Made by a program: the position numbers and the translations under genes. From Nephrocerus scutellatus (taxonomy: Eukaryota; Arthropoda; Insecta; Diptera; Pipunculidae), in contig OX352765.1 of NCBI GenBank assembly GCA_947095585.1, positions 24,272,254-24,336,253 of the forward strand: a stretch of 64,000 nt of DNA, given 5' to 3'. Below, piece after piece: positions 11,691 through 24,579 of this stretch (its first letter is position 1; each line of letters starts with the position of its first letter). Below the pieces are notes generated by a model. The model saw only the letters and a program-made list of their open reading frames with translations. It ran no database searches and was not told the DNA's origin.

Positions 11691-13215
11691 GGGAGAAGAA
11701 TCTCGTCCGTGAACTAGAACAGTATAGAGATCGGGGACCGCACCAGGCGCGGAAGTTCTACCAAAGAGTCCGCTTTATTACGCAATATACACCGCGTAGC
11801 ACATACTGCAAAGACAAATAGGGTAACCTGATCGCCGATCTCAAAGACATCTTAGAGCGATGGGAAGAGTACTTTCATGAGTTGCTTAATGGCCAGCTAA
11901 CTGAGGAATTGGAGGCTCCACCAATGACCGAAGACCACACTATGCTGTCACCATGAAGCATAGATGAAGTAAGCAGCGCGATAAATTGGCCTAAAAATAA
12001 TAAGGCCCCCGGATTTGATGGTATCCCAGCGGAGCTAATTAAAACAGAAGGCCCCGCAATACTCCAAGCAATTCATGAACTAATAATGCAAGTATGGGAG
12101 GAAGAAGCGATGCCAGACTGGCGAAGAAGCATCCTGTGCCCCATACATAATAAAGGAGATATCACAACCTGCAGCAGTTATCGTGGTATAACGTTGTTGA
12201 GTACCGCGTATACGATTTTCTCCTCCAAGTAAAAATATCCGGATCACTATCAAGCCCATTCAACATCTATAACGGACTCCGACTAGGGAATGGAGTGGCT
12301 TGTGTCCTTTTCAACCTGGCGTTGGAGAAAGTGATCCGAGAGTCTGACGTAACGGCAAGAGGAACAATCCTCTATAAATCCATTCAGATACTAGCTTACG
12401 CAAACGATTTTGACATCGCTGGTAGAAACTGAAGGGCTGTACAGGAAGCTTTCATCCAGATCGAGCAAGCGGCATGAAATCTGGGGCTACACATAAATGA
12501 GAGCAAAACAAAGTACATGGTGGCCACGTCTGCGAGTATAGCCAACATTGGTTCATCAATTCAAATAGTGGAGCGCGAATTTGAAGTAGTGCAATCCTTT
12601 AACTATCTCGGGTCAACTGTAGCAGCCGATAACAGCATGCAACCAGAAATACGCGCACGGTTGATTAAAGGCAACAAAGCCTAATATAGTCTGTCAAGTC
12701 TCTTCATATCCAGGAATTTAACCAAAACATCCAAGCTGCTGGTATATAAGACAATGGTCATACCAGTACTTACATATGGATCCAAGACTTGGGTGATTAG
12801 CAAAAAGCATTCTGACCTCTTAGCCGCGTTCGAGAGAAAAGTCTTACGGAGAATTGTTGGCCCCGTATGTGAGGAAGGACGATTCCGGAGACTCTATAAT
12901 GATGAGATCTACGAGCATTATCGCTATGTCGACATCTTGAAGAAAATTAAGCTCAGTAGGCTCCGGTGGGCAGAACACCTAGTTCGCATGAGAGAAGAGA
13001 ATCCTGCTCGGAAAGTCCTTTTCGGTAGGATTTATGGAACACGACAGCGAGGCCGGCCAAGCCTACGCTGGGACGATGGCGTAGACTAGGATGCTCAGAA
13101 TTTAGGGATGCCAAATTGGATGACATCGGCTCGAAATCGGGACCGGTAGAGAGATTTTTGGCGGGAGGCCAGGACACCGGTTGTAGAGCCAAATATGATA
13201 ATGATGATGATATTT
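11690..13215 (+). mobile_element. RTE-like non-LTR retrotransposon, internally deleted
   Basis: Order of recognisable pieces: linker ARKFYQRVRFI..YTPRSTYCKDK (11740-11820), DILERWEEYFHELLNGQL (11850-11900), RT finger NNKAPGFDGIPAELIK (11995-12045), SYRGITLLSTAYTI (12176-12215). The sequence then jumps to FNIYNGLRLGNGVACVLFNL (12260-12320), so the palm segment with the first catalytic Asp is missing. Next come LAYANDFDIAGRN (12392-12430), NLGLHINESKTKYMVATSAS, FNYLGSTVAAD and a C-terminal LRWAEHLVRM..NPARKVLFGR..TRQRGRPSLRW (12960-13075). The 3' end is an ATG/ATA-rich tail (13190-13215). The catalytic YADD is changed to YAND. The element is dead; clade assignment within RTE-like LINEs is tentative. 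Confidence 0.88.
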
Positions 13216-13219
13216 AGCC

Positions 13220-15720
13220 TATATTCATCCTTAGAGTCCCCGCACACTAGAGACTTTTTATCGGCCGATAGTTTGGTCGTGTTGGGCTGCTAGTGTGCAT
13301 ACTGTGCCGATAAAACAGTCGGGTTGATGCGCAGACTAAGACAACAGTCGATAGTAAAATCCTATTTTCATGCAAGCCATAACAAATATAATGCCTATGA
13401 CTAAATCTCAAAAAACAGGTTGGCATATGAAGTCACGGAATAGTATAATCCTTACAGTAATTGTATGGAAAATCCATGATAAACTTTGAAAAGGTTTGGC
13501 CAGAGCTTGTGGTACACAGAGGGGTCAAAAAATTTAACAACTTTGACCGCCAAGTTGACCTGGTAAATGAAACATTGATCTATTTATATGTTTAATTTGT
13601 ATAAATTAGACTAATATCTGTCTAATATAGAGCGGACTGGAGAATATTAAAAAAATATCTTACATCCGGCAGTATTGGGTTAACCTACATATATCTGTTT
13701 CCTTATTTTCTATAAGAAGACGCAATGACTAACTTTTTTACTATAAATAAAAATATAATCAACCGGAATCTAAGTTGGCTAATCGATTTTCGTTGGATTT
13801 ATTGATTCCATAGTAATAATAGTGATAAGCAAAAATCTACGGTAAAATGGTAATAAAAACAAACAAAGATAAAAGAGACAACAAATTATTAAATTAATTT
13901 CGTTTGTTTGCCTTTGTAAATACTAAACTCGCCACAAGTCAAATAAACAGTGATAGTGCCTGTAGTTTGGTTATCTTAATAACTCACGAATAACCTCAAT
14001 CCCTTACAACCACCAACTAGTTAATGGAAGAGTAGCGAGCCACCCTTCTTTTTTTATATTTGGACATTTCCCGGCTCACCCAACCATGTTGGACATAACG
14101 TTCAATGCCACATGCCGATAAACTATCGCGTACACCATTAGAACACAACTACTAAAGTGGTAAGCACAGGTGGTGGGGAGAGTTTTTATGAACTGCGTGA
14201 CTAAACGAAACCAAACCCACTCACTATCAGCTGCCGAGCTCTCCTGGTCGGTCTGGTTTCGTACTTATGGCCGCTTTTAATGTGTTTAGAGGAATTTTTA
14301 CATTTTACTGCTTGTCATGCCATAAACAAAGAAACAAACTGCCCTAATGAATTAAAGGGGCGGAGCACATAATAATATTAACTTTGAGGAAGGCCATTCG
14401 TTGATGTAAATCAGGCAGCCATGATAACACGATATTACGGATTGCATTCCTTGGACGACAGGACAATTAGAAAAAAACAAGGAATGTCCTAAAGCCGATT
14501 GAACTCAATATTGCAAACTGCCAAAATAACGGACTAGTGAGTATTTTCAAGCCAAACTTATTCTTAACTTGTGCGACGACTTGAATTAAGACAAAAACCA
14601 AAAGAACAACTTTCGAAATTCAAGGGAACATCTTTTTACAAAAAAAAGCAAAAACAAACAAAAAGCCTATCGAACATTATGAAGAAACCAACACAAAATA
14701 TTCCAACAGACAAAGGAGGTCCTTGCCATTCTCTGGGCTCGCAGAACTCACGGAGTACGGTGCGAATTATGACACGAAAGCTGTTAAACTCATAATTTCA
14801 TTGTTTATTTATAGGATGCAAATAATATTCCTTTTCAATATTCCCGGATGTATCATAAACAGAAAGGAAAGGTGGTGGTGTGCAAGCTACAGTCAGGCAG
14901 GCAGGAAGCATCGATGGCATTCACCCTGGTAATTAAATGATATCGCATTAAAAAATACACCCTTTTGATGGTGGCGACCACTGTGTATGAGTTTGTTTGT
15001 GGTGTGATCCCATCAGGGTGCATTACCGCCCAAGTTTTTTAATCAAAGTTGGCGGGTCGCAATTTATCAAGATGACACGTGTCGGTATTAGCGCTCATAA
15101 TGAATTGGAGGCACTCATCGATGGAAAATATCCAACTCACAGGAACATCATTGTTAGAGTAGCTGTAGTACCATCACACCAACTACTACCCATCCTGCAA
15201 CAAAGTTGGCGTTAGACAGGAAGTTGAGCGATGGGATTTCCCCGTTGGCAAAATGCGTGCGCGGACGCTTTGTTTTGGCTTCAGAGACAGAAGACAGATT
15301 TTGGTTTTTGTGTTTTTAGGAGAGTCGGGAGTAATGGAGAAACATTGAACATGAAGAATAATTAATAATTAACGAGATTCATGTGTCAACATTTTGATTT
15401 ATTAACGCCATGTAAAGGTATACATCGTAACCGAAATTGTCGCCATGTTTTTATTATTGATGCTATTGTTATAGTAGGGTTGTCAAATTTTTTTAGCCAA
15501 ATACCTATTTTGCTGTGACACGCTGAATGGAGAATAGAACTACACTTGAATAAATCTGCACATATTGACTTTACAAATAAATCTGCCTCGTACAACCATT
15601 TAATGCCTTAAGGCACTTCAATTGCTAATAAAGCGAACTATCTAAGTATTACTCTAGACGCCAAGCTTCAGTCGAAAGAGCAAATTAAAATCAAAAGAAA
15701 TACACTATGTACATTAAGAG
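13220..15720. other. AT-rich unique DNA, no gene supported
   Basis: No coding homology was recognised. Near 13236-13320, TATCGGCCGAT and CACACTAG motifs occur in a pattern suggestive of a miniature transposon end, but no second end was found. The ORFs at 14571-14795, 14723-14932 and 14997-15215 have no recognisable domain. Confidence 0.4.
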
Positions 15721-15737
15721 GCGAAAAATTTAATGGC

Positions 15738-16340
15738 TTATATGGAGGAAGTCAGCATATAATAAAATACTCCTATGTTCGGTCGGTATCTCGCGAATAA
15801 CTTGAATAATGTTGGCTTCCAATGTCTCAATCGTAGCTGGTTTATCCAAACAAAACATTTAGACTTTACATACCCCCACAAAAAAAAGTCCAAAGGTGTT
15901 ATATCACACGATCTTGGTGGCCAATCCACCGGTCCGAAACGAGAGATCAATTGCTCACCAAAACGAGGACGCAGTAAATCCATTGTGTCACGGGCTTGTG
16001 TATGGGATGTAGCGTCGTCTTGTTGGAACAAAATGTCGTGGAGAGCACGGGCTTCAATTTCCGGCATCAAAAAGTCGGTTATCATAGCGCGATAGCGTTC
16101 GCCATTCACTGTTACATTGGCGCTTCAGTTCATGAATGGCTTCGGGTTGCTATTCAGCCCAAATACGGCAATTTTGCTTATTACCGAAGCCATTAAGCCA
16201 AAAATGGGTCTCATCGCTGAACAATATAAGTTGGCTTTAGCGCGCGATGAACACTTTTCACAGAGCGTCGATTTTCGTAATACAATTGTACGATTTGCAA
16301 ACGTTGGTCTTTCCATTATGAAATGTCAATGAATATTGAA
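15738..16340 (-). mobile_element. Mariner (mori-like, DD37D) transposase remnant
   Basis: Read on the minus strand from 16340 downward, the product contains the mariner core FSDETHFWLNGFGN (about 16225-16185), then RIWAE..PEAIHEL. After a frameshift an open frame of 123 codons (16109-15738) carries FQQDDATSH and WPPRSCDITPLDFFLWGYVK. The second catalytic Asp (residue 31 of that frame) and third (residue 69) are 37 residues apart, the spacing described for the mori subfamily. The N-terminal half, with its helix-turn-helix region and first TIR, is not present. The copy is inactive through frameshift and truncation. Confidence 0.9.
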
Positions 16341-16349
16341 TACAATTAT

Positions 16350-19070
16350 GTATTTAGTACGACAGTAGTCACGCGTGACATGTCAACAAAATCCTATTGA
16401 AAAAAGTACCTCCAATCTGAATTTTCTTGTAAATCCATTTGAGATTGATATTATTAACGATGAATTTTCGATTCTTCATTAAAATTTGGATGAAGGGCTA
16501 CTAGAGAAATAGAATTATTAGAACTTCAGGAGGACCACATTCTTAAAATGCAAAACAAAACATCACACTCTTCAAATGATTTCCGGAAGCTAGTATCTCA
16601 ATCAAAATATCCTAATTTGAAAAAAGCTACTTGTAAATTACTGTCTTTATTCATTACAACATATTGTTGATAACACTTAATTCAACAATGAAATTTATAA
16701 AAACAAAGCATCGTTCACAACAAATTGGCATTTAGCAATTAATTCGTACGGCGCTAACTAACCATGAACCAGATTTTAAAAGATTCAGAGCCAAGTTACA
16801 AATACACATGCCATATACAAGCATTATGAAATAAAAATATTAAAATACATGTATGTGTGTATAACTCTAAATATTTGTTTTAGTAAGCTGTATTGAATAA
16901 AATAAAAATTCCATAACAACTAAGGTTTTTGATATTTTATTTTTAGGTTGGCTTTTGTAACGAGAGATTAATGGAATGCGGCTTCACATGTAGTAAAGTT
17001 TGGCCATCACTGGTATAAAAGTTATGCAGCTCTTACTTGTGGTTACCGTGATAAGCTGCTAGGTTTTGTTAAAATTGAATTGAAAGTCTGTACAGCCAAC
17101 TGGTAAATGTAAGTAGGTATACGCCTGTACCAATTATAAGCGAATGGTTAGGATCTTAAAAGGCTCCTTGAACATTTACACTTGGCAACCTGCAATTGCA
17201 TTGTATAAGTGACTTTTTATGCCAATTACCTCAATTTAATTTATTAAGTAACTTATTATTAATTTATTATTTCTAACATTTAAAAGCATTTAATATTTTG
17301 TTGCCCTGATCTTTATTTTAAAAATTTTATTTTTTAATTTTTTTTTCATTTAAAATTTAAGCAAATAAATCAAAAGAAAACCCTCCTCCACGAGTCCTTT
17401 CAAAACAGCTTGAAATGTTTCGCAAACCGCATTCGCACCAGTGGCTGAAAAGCTTATATGCCATGCTTCCTAAAGGTTATGTAAGAGGAATATTAAACAC
17501 ACACATCCACATCTAGTTAACACCCACAAACTTGTAGGACATGATGTTCTGCAACACCACATAACATCATCAGTACAGAATGTCGAGTCAGCAACAAGCA
17601 AACTCTTGAACAATTCGTGAATGCAACGCCGGCGCTCAGTCATCAGGTCCTGATACCTGTTCCTGTGTGTGCAGGAAAACTACATATAGTCCTTGTCGAT
17701 ATAGGATACAATAGTAATTGTGGCTGGTAACACGTAACCGACCACCTTGCACGTAAGAGCCGTAGTTAGCCGGTAACTGGTGCGTGGTGTTGGAGAACAC
17801 ATTCGAAATGAGCTGCGAGTTCATTGTGCTGCTGAGCTGCAACCGAAAACTTAAATGCATTACACCGCCTACGCCACCGTCATAATCATCGTGATCCTAT
17901 AGGGATACCAATATTTGGCGTATGCCATATATGCAACAGGACAGGACAGAACCAAATGTCAACATCAAGTCGGAACCCAAACATTCAATTTGTGCGCGCC
18001 CGTGTGATAACAGCAAAACATCCGAATAGGCGTGTTGTTGCACTTTGTTCGACAAACGTTGTCATGTTAGTCATTTGTCGGTCAGTAATGATGGCAAGGT
18101 TTTCTCGCCCGTTTTTTCCTGTCCCTCGACCCAGCCATTGTTTGCTCCATCAACAGTAATGCAGTTGTGTTGACATCATGTTGTTGACCATTATTCGCTC
18201 GCCGTATCCTTACTTACTAGCGATTTAGTTGCAAGTGGCCGGACATCAAAGTAATTAATCAGCAATTTACAGCAATCGCATTCACATGGCGCCACAGGAT
18301 GTTACACCAACCAATACCATTCCAGTAGATATTTGTATGTGTCTGTCATCAATCCTCTGGCAGTTCGCATGCGAATCAATTGACTTGTTCCAACACTGTG
18401 TCGTAACAACAAAGCGTCGCTTAATTAATTTAGTTGCTGCATTTTTTGTTTGTTTCCATGACCGTACGATTAATGATTGCCATTACAGCATGCGGCGACA
18501 CATGTTACGTCTGCATGTGCAACTTGTTGCGCTTATTACGTGCAAGATAATTGACGACAAATGCCATCGATTATTATTATTATTATTGTGCGAACGGACA
18601 ACGACAGTTTACATAATTTACTTATCTTATTTTATCTTTTTTTTACAGGTAAGTGGATCAAAACGATGTGAGGTAATTGCAAATAATAATATTAGTGAAA
18701 GGCTGATTTCAACGAAGAAAACTAATAATACTTTTATATAAGATTGATACACGATAGGTTGTGATATGTCCCTAAACGGACTTATCGCTCATATGAAGAA
18801 CTGATGCTGTAAATGGGCCACTAAAGAAAATTCTAGTTCAAATTTCTTAACCTAACTTAAACTAGATGAATAGATTGTATATTTAAAAAAAAAGCCACCA
18901 TACGCGTTTTAAGTGATACCTACAAGATAGAGGAATAGGAATTTCGTAGGTAATAAAATATTAAAAACATATATGTAAGTATGCACTGAAAATATATGTT
19001 TAGTCACTTCTGTCTGCACTGCAATCTAAAAATGAAATCATGGATTTATGATAGCTCAAATATCTAAGTA
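16350..19070. other. AT-rich unique DNA, no gene supported
   Basis: Nothing coding was recognised. The frame at 18286-18741 (151 codons) has no identifiable domain and ends in a polypyrimidine tract plus TTACAGGTAAGT (18645-18655), resembling back-to-back splice sites; this is noted without a gene call. The region may be intron of an unseen gene. Confidence 0.4.
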
Positions 19071-19072
19071 TA

Positions 19073-19612
19073 GGGTTTTTCAATAAGAGCACTTCAACTT
19101 TTTTTTGAACTAACTTTTTTTTTATTAACGAATTTGAACATATACATATGATACATTTAAGTATGAAACTCGATTTATTTTGCATGACCACCGCGTGCAC
19201 GTTTTACGAAGTCCAATCTTTGAACCAAAAATATGGCCCAATGACGCCGCTGGTATGTAATCCGCACCAAACAGTGACTTTTTCGGGATGCAACGGTGCC
19301 TCATGAATCACGTGTGGGTTGCTTTCTGCCCAGTAACGCATATTTTGCTTGTTGACAAATCCTTCTAGCCAAAAGTGAGCCTCATCGTTAAATGGACCGT
19401 AAAATGGCCGTAAAGCTCTTAAAGTAGCGGCAACAGAACGATTATTTTGATAAAAAATTTACACGATTTGCAATCGCTGTTCACATATGTAGCATTCCAT
19501 GATGAAATGTATACTAATGAAGTTTCCAAATGATAAAAGAACAATAAAAAATATGGCGTCATTTGCCGTCCCTATTGGAGAAAAGTTGAAGCGCACTTGT
19601 TGAAACACCCGA
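19073..19612 (-). mobile_element. Near-complete mariner with internally deleted transposase
   Basis: Both ends are visible. The right end (5' of the element on the minus strand) reads CGGGTGTTTCAACAAGTGCG from 19611 downward. The left end reads GGGTTTTTCAATAAGAGCAC from 19073. Each is flanked by a TA (19071-19072 and 19613-19614). On the minus strand a degenerate start (ICEQRLQIV, QNNRSVAATLRAL) runs through PFYGPF directly into FNDEAHFWLEGFVN, so about a third of a normal mariner transposase is deleted. It then continues WAESNPHVIHEAPLHPEKVT and VIGPYFWFKDW, and ends before the FQQD block. This is a non-autonomous, internally deleted copy of about 540 bp. Confidence 0.88.
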
Positions 19613-19819
19613 TACATACAAGTCCAGTAGCAAAGATAATATAATATATTATTTATTTATTTTTTATCTTTAATATTGGCACACGTGCAGTTTGTGTATG
19701 GCTTAGTACTATTTAAGCTGCGATTTGGTTTCTAGGAAGCGGAAGGTATGCTTTATATAAAAAAAATTATGGGTGCTGGGACTTACGATATGTCGAACAA
19801 AATAGTTTTGATGGCGATA

Positions 19820-20095
19820 TTTTATTTTTAAGACCCATCAAGATCCTCTCAAGAACTGCCTCAGGAGCCCTCAATAACCACCTTAAAACCCCCTTAACAC
19901 CACCTCAAAATCCTATCAAGACCCTCAAGATCCCCTTAAAGACAACCATGAAGACCCCCGGATCTCTCCCAGACACCTCCTCCTAGACCACATCAAAACC
20001 CATTAGATTCCCCCCTGAAAATCCACCCAAGACCACCTAAAATCGGGCCTAGACACCCTCTCAAAAACATCAAAACCAACGACCCCCTTAAAGAT
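19820..20095. repeat. Degenerate G-poor AAGACCC/CCTCAA repeat
   Basis: The + strand is a run of loose variants of AAGACCCTCAA and CACCTCAAAACCC with few G residues. It resembles the longer tract at 35600-36065. No coding frame is implied. Confidence 0.65.
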
Positions 20096-20180
20096 GTGTT
20101 ATATGTTGGAACATTTCATTTCATAACATAAATTTTATGATATTTTCAAACCTTATCTTATAGAAATAATGTACAATGTA

Positions 20181-21545
20181 CATAGGTTAGGTAAGGTTAG
20201 GTTACGGTGACAGCTAATGCACACTTAGACCATTCGCGGTCCTTAGTGTTACCACTTATTTCTTTCCCCTTTTCAGAAGATCCATTCAGAGCTCTTAATG
20301 AATCGAAGTATATCTCGCACTTTGCCGTTTTCGAGATCTGATAGGTAATTCATTTCCTAAGTGTTTGTGCTTCTGTGCATTAGTGCCGGAGATAAGAAGT
20401 GACGATGTTCTATGGTCACCTTGTCCTCCTCATTCATGCAGCTTCTATAATGACTATAGTCGACACCCATCCTTCTAGCGTGTTTCCCTAGAAGGCAGTG
20501 TCCTGTCATTATCCCTACAACGTCTTTGTAGGGAAATAAGCGCAGTTGAGCGCTACAAATCCAGATAATCCGGCCAGACCTGTCTTGAAATATTACAAGT
20601 GTCGGTGTTTTCCCACCTTACATTTGTTATTGTTTCTGCCTCTTTCCGAAACTCAAGTTTCAGTGTCGCGATAGGACTCCCAAATTATGCCCTTTCCGCT
20701 AGCAGCAGGAGAGTCGTACCACGACTAGCTTACTCGTCCGCCCTGCAGTTCCCCTCAACCCGGGACCTAAAGGGCCCATTCTATTGTATTAGGTTTCCAG
20801 CCCAGTTTCCTGTCCAAGATTGTCCCAAGAAATCTTGCTTTATCAAAAAAAAACTAAGGAGGTTCCATTTAGTGTTGGCGGATCAACTGTTGGAATTTTA
20901 TATTTCCTGGTGAAAGAAGAAGCTCTGTCTTATTCGGGTTGACGCCCAGACTGCTTTTCTTAGCTCATTCTTTAACGATTCAGAGGGCATTTTGTATAAC
21001 CTCCTTAATTGTTCTGAGATATTTCCCTAAGACAGCTAACGCTACATCATCAGCATACGCTACCGCCGCTTTTACCCCTCTCCTTCCAGTTTCAACAGTA
21101 ATTCGTTGATTACTTATTCCAGTGGAGAGGTGATAATACTCCTCCTTGCGGCGTTCCTCTAACTAAAAATCCTGCCTAGAAGCATTTGATTAATTAGTCT
21201 GCGTATAGGTTAGTCCACCTCTAGGTCCTTTACAGATTGCCTCTGTTTTAACATTATTGAACGTATACCTTCGATGTCCAAGAATGCTACAAGTGTATAC
21301 TCGTGGAAGTATATTGATTTCTCAATTGTGCTTACTAAGGTGAGCAATGCTGTGTCCACAGACTTCCCCTTGCAGTAAGCATGTTGGAACTTTGCCCAAT
21401 TGCTAGGTTTTACCTTAGCTCTTATGTGAACATCTGTCAGTCTTTCCAGAGTATTCAGAAGAAAGGATGATAGAGTTATAGGCCTCAGGTCTTTTGGGCA
21501 GCCATGTGAGCTTTTCCTGCCTTCGGCTTAAAAACTACCTTGACT
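20181..21545 (-). mobile_element. R1/I-like non-LTR retrotransposon RT fragment with intact 3' tail
   Basis: On the minus strand, from 21545 downward, there is KDLRPITLSSFLLNTLERLT (about 21500-21440), then AKFQHAYCKGKSVDTALL, LVAFLDIEG, a segment matching the palm (AYADDVALAV near 21060-21030) and SLGVNPNKTELL (20960-20930). Reading frames are lost in the 3' half. The 3' terminus ends with TGTCACCGTAACCTAACC repeats at 20181-20215, the same TAACC-rich end seen at 55975-56022. The element is 5'-truncated and lies antisense to the window. Confidence 0.85.
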
Positions 21546-21569
21546 TCCTTACATAAATAAACAAAGTTG

Positions 21570-23030
21570 TTAAAAAGAAAAGCACGCAAATTTAAACAAA
21601 AGGTTTCGTGCCAAATTTTGTTATAAAGTCCCATGACTAAAAACATAATAATGACTTAAGTTATTTAAAGCTTTTATTTAACTTGCCTTTTCCGCTTACC
21701 ACAAATCTTATAAGTCGATTGTGGTACAAATAAACTTTTCCGATTATGGACTAGGAATGTAGAAGTTTTGCTATCTTAAATATTGCAAGCCTGTTTTGAC
21801 ATACTTCTCGTTATCCAATAGATTTGGAGTTTTGCACAAATATGCAGTACTAATTACGTTACAATACTTTGGTTCCGATGAGTAGGTCTGATTATGGACT
21901 CTGAAGATACAATCAGTTTTTTGTGTTCGCCTGTTTCTTCGCGGCAAATCTTGCAACTCTTTATTCCTCAACTCCCCATTGTCCAATTGAGTTGAATTTT
22001 TTCATAAATATCCAGTCCCGGTGACAATGCTATGTTAAGGTGCACAAGAATTGTTCTGATGATGGACTTGTGCTGTGCAGATTTGTCTGTGTCAAATATT
22101 TCAAGACAACGATAATTCCGGCTCTCGTAGTAGCTTTTCTTGACACCCCTTATCAGCTATAGAAATTACTAGTTTATTTTTCAGCATTCTATTCATAAAA
22201 GAAGCTTTGCACTCCTTATTGGTGTACACAAATTCACAAGTTTTTGGACTTACCGTCATTCAGTCGAATTGAAATTTTCCACCGCTGCACATCACGATGA
22301 CAATTCAATGCTAGGTTCTGATAATGTACAAGAATTTATTTAATTTCATGTTTCCCGCAAATTGATTTTGATAAAATCCATTATTCAATTGAGTTGAAAT
22401 TTTATAGTTTTCTATAAATAATTTTAAATATGGTACCAGCAAGCAGAGCTGATGATAGATCAGCAAGGCCGCTAGCTTTTCTCTGGCGCTACGCCACCCG
22501 CTCACATGAATCGCCGCCTTGCCATCACTACCACGACAGGGGTGCACTATTGCCTAAACCTAAACAAAGTAAAGTAAAGATCGTATGCGAACTACCGAGA
22601 TTTTGTTAAGACGCATATTATGTGAAAGTTTTAGCTCAAACGGCTGTCTAGTTTTTTAGTTTTAGTGTAGTGTTACAACCCATTCATTCATTCATTTTTA
22701 CATATATAGATTATAGAACGTACAAAGCCGTGCAGCACATAGAACGCACTCATTATGATGCCGCTATATGGCGTAATGTTCGAACAGCACAGAAGGCAGC
22801 GCAGCACACAGTCATTATGATGCCCGACTGTTTTTTCGTTGACTTTAGTTAGATAGTTACAAATTTGGTCGCCCCGATACGCCCATTTATTTAAACAGGA
22901 TAATATATAGCCTATGTTAAACCTTAAATTCCATTTTAATTACTGGTCAAATAATTTTTGAAATCGATTTAATAGTTTCGAATATTACCTCCTACACACA
23001 AGCCAACATTACCTCTTTATAATATTTGTA
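21570..23030. other. AT-rich unique DNA, no gene supported
   Basis: No recognisable coding segment. Short internal similarity occurs at 22740-22815, where a CACTCATTATGATGCC-like block appears twice with CAGCACA spacing. ORFs here are short and without domains. Confidence 0.4.
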
Positions 23031-23033
23031 TAG

Positions 23034-23270
23034 ATAATAATAATATTCGGCGCGATAGACCGTTGCGGTCCAAGACCTAGCTTCTCACGACCATTTGTGT
23101 TGTGCATGTAAAATTTTGCACACAAATGAAAGGGACAAATGAAAGGGACAATTTAATGCCGTGTCCGAACGGCGAATTGAGAAACGTTCCGTAACAAGCT
23201 ATTACTCTCGGACATTTGTCAGACATTTGCGAGAGGTGGACCGTGGACTTTTGGTGTTTCCTGGGATTCG
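23034..23270 (-). mobile_element. SINE, head-truncated, antisense
   Basis: Reverse complement of the SINE body seen complete at 29213-29506. From the left it holds the ATTATT tail, the GGTCTATCGCGCCGAAT block, CACAACACAAATGG and the CCTCTCGCAAATGTCTGAC block. It stops at GAATCCCAGG near 23268, in the B-box part of the tRNA-like head, and the next base starts LINE sequence. The rest of the tRNA-like head is absent. Confidence 0.85.
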
Positions 23271-24100
23271 GCGTTGGAGAAAGTGATCCGAGACTCTGAC
23301 GTAACGGCGAGAGGAACAATCCTCTATAAGTCCATTCAGAAACTGGCTTACGCAGATGACATAGAGATCGTTGGTAGAAACCCAAGAGCTGTACAGGTCG
23401 CTTTCCAAATCGTGCAGGTGGCACCAAATCTGGGCCTGCACATAAATGAGAGCAAAACAAATTACATGGTGGCCACGTCTGCGAGTAGAAGATCCAACAT
23501 TGGTCCCTCAATTAAAATAGTAGTGCAATCCTTTAACTATCTCGGGTCAACTGTAGCTGCCTATAACAGCATAGAACCAGAAATACGCACATGGTTGCCC
23601 AAAGCCAAAAAAGCCTCCTTTAGTCTGTCTTAAAATCCAGGAATTTAACCATAACATCCACGCTGCGGGCGTTCAAGACAATGGTAAGACCAGTACTTAC
23701 ATATGGATCCGAGACTTGGGTGCTTAGAAAAAAGCATTCTGACCTGAATTGTTAGCCCCGTATGTGGGGAAAGATGATTCCCGAGACTCGTATATAATGA
23801 CGAGATCTACGAGCGTTACCGCGATGTCGACATTGTGAAAAGAATTAAGCTCAGTAGGCTCCGGTGGGCAGGACACCTAGCTTGCATGAGCGAAGAGGAT
23901 CTAGTTTGGAAAGTCCTTTGCGGTATGATTTACGACACGGCGAGGCCGGCCAAGACTACACTGGAAGGATGGCGTAGACCAGGACTCCCAGAATTTAGGG
24001 ATGCCAAACTGGATGACATCGGCTTGAAATCGGGATCGATGGAGATATTTTTTTGTGAGGGACCAGGACTGAACACCGGTTGTAGGGCCAAATTATGATG
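23271..24100 (+). mobile_element. RTE-like LINE, 3' part of RT
   Basis: Begins abruptly with LEKVIRDSDVTARGTILYKS and contains an intact catalytic YADDIEIVGRN (about 23350-23385), NLGLHINESKTNYMVATSAS and FNYLGSTVAAYN. After a frameshift near 23630 it has IKLSRLRWAGHLACMSEEDL (23840-23900). It ends with DDIGLKSGSMEIF and a GATGAT tail near 24096-24104. It is closely related to 11690-13215 and 41190-42165. The 5' two thirds are missing and the RT C-terminal region is frame-broken. Confidence 0.88.
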
Positions 24101-24579
24101 ATTCCCGAATTTTATAATCCAGAGGCCTTCAAAACAGCCGTCAACAACTTCCTGAAAGACGTTCATTAGATGATTAGATTATTTATTAAAAAAAAATATT
24201 AATTATTGTTTGTATTATCTATAATATTTGTTGTTAAATTTTCTTTGTCATGGTTTTATGTAGTTTTCCCTGACCAAGATCCATTGTTAAAAGTATTTGC
24301 ACTCGCGTTGTTTTAGTTTCGTATGAATATGATATGAAATTTGTCATCATCTCATCAATAGCTGCCTTGAAATTGTTTGAGAAATGTCACCACAGATAAA
24401 TGCCAAACCAAAAAATTAGTATTAGTTTCTTGTTGTAATATTATATATTTAAATAACTAGTACTACATAGTGCTACATATACGTAAATGTAACCTAAATA
24501 AACATCCAAAAAAATATTATCCTTAAAATACATGCAACTCTAAGTGTAAACAATAAAACCAAAAACAATCAATTTTGTT

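Noticed and set aside
13236..13320. Possible miniature transposon end (TATCGGCCGAT, CACACTAG)
   Set aside because: No matching second end or target duplication was found nearby.
18286..18741. 151-codon ORF ending near a polypyrimidine tract
   Set aside because: No recognisable domain and it reads through an apparent splice acceptor; not enough to call a gene.
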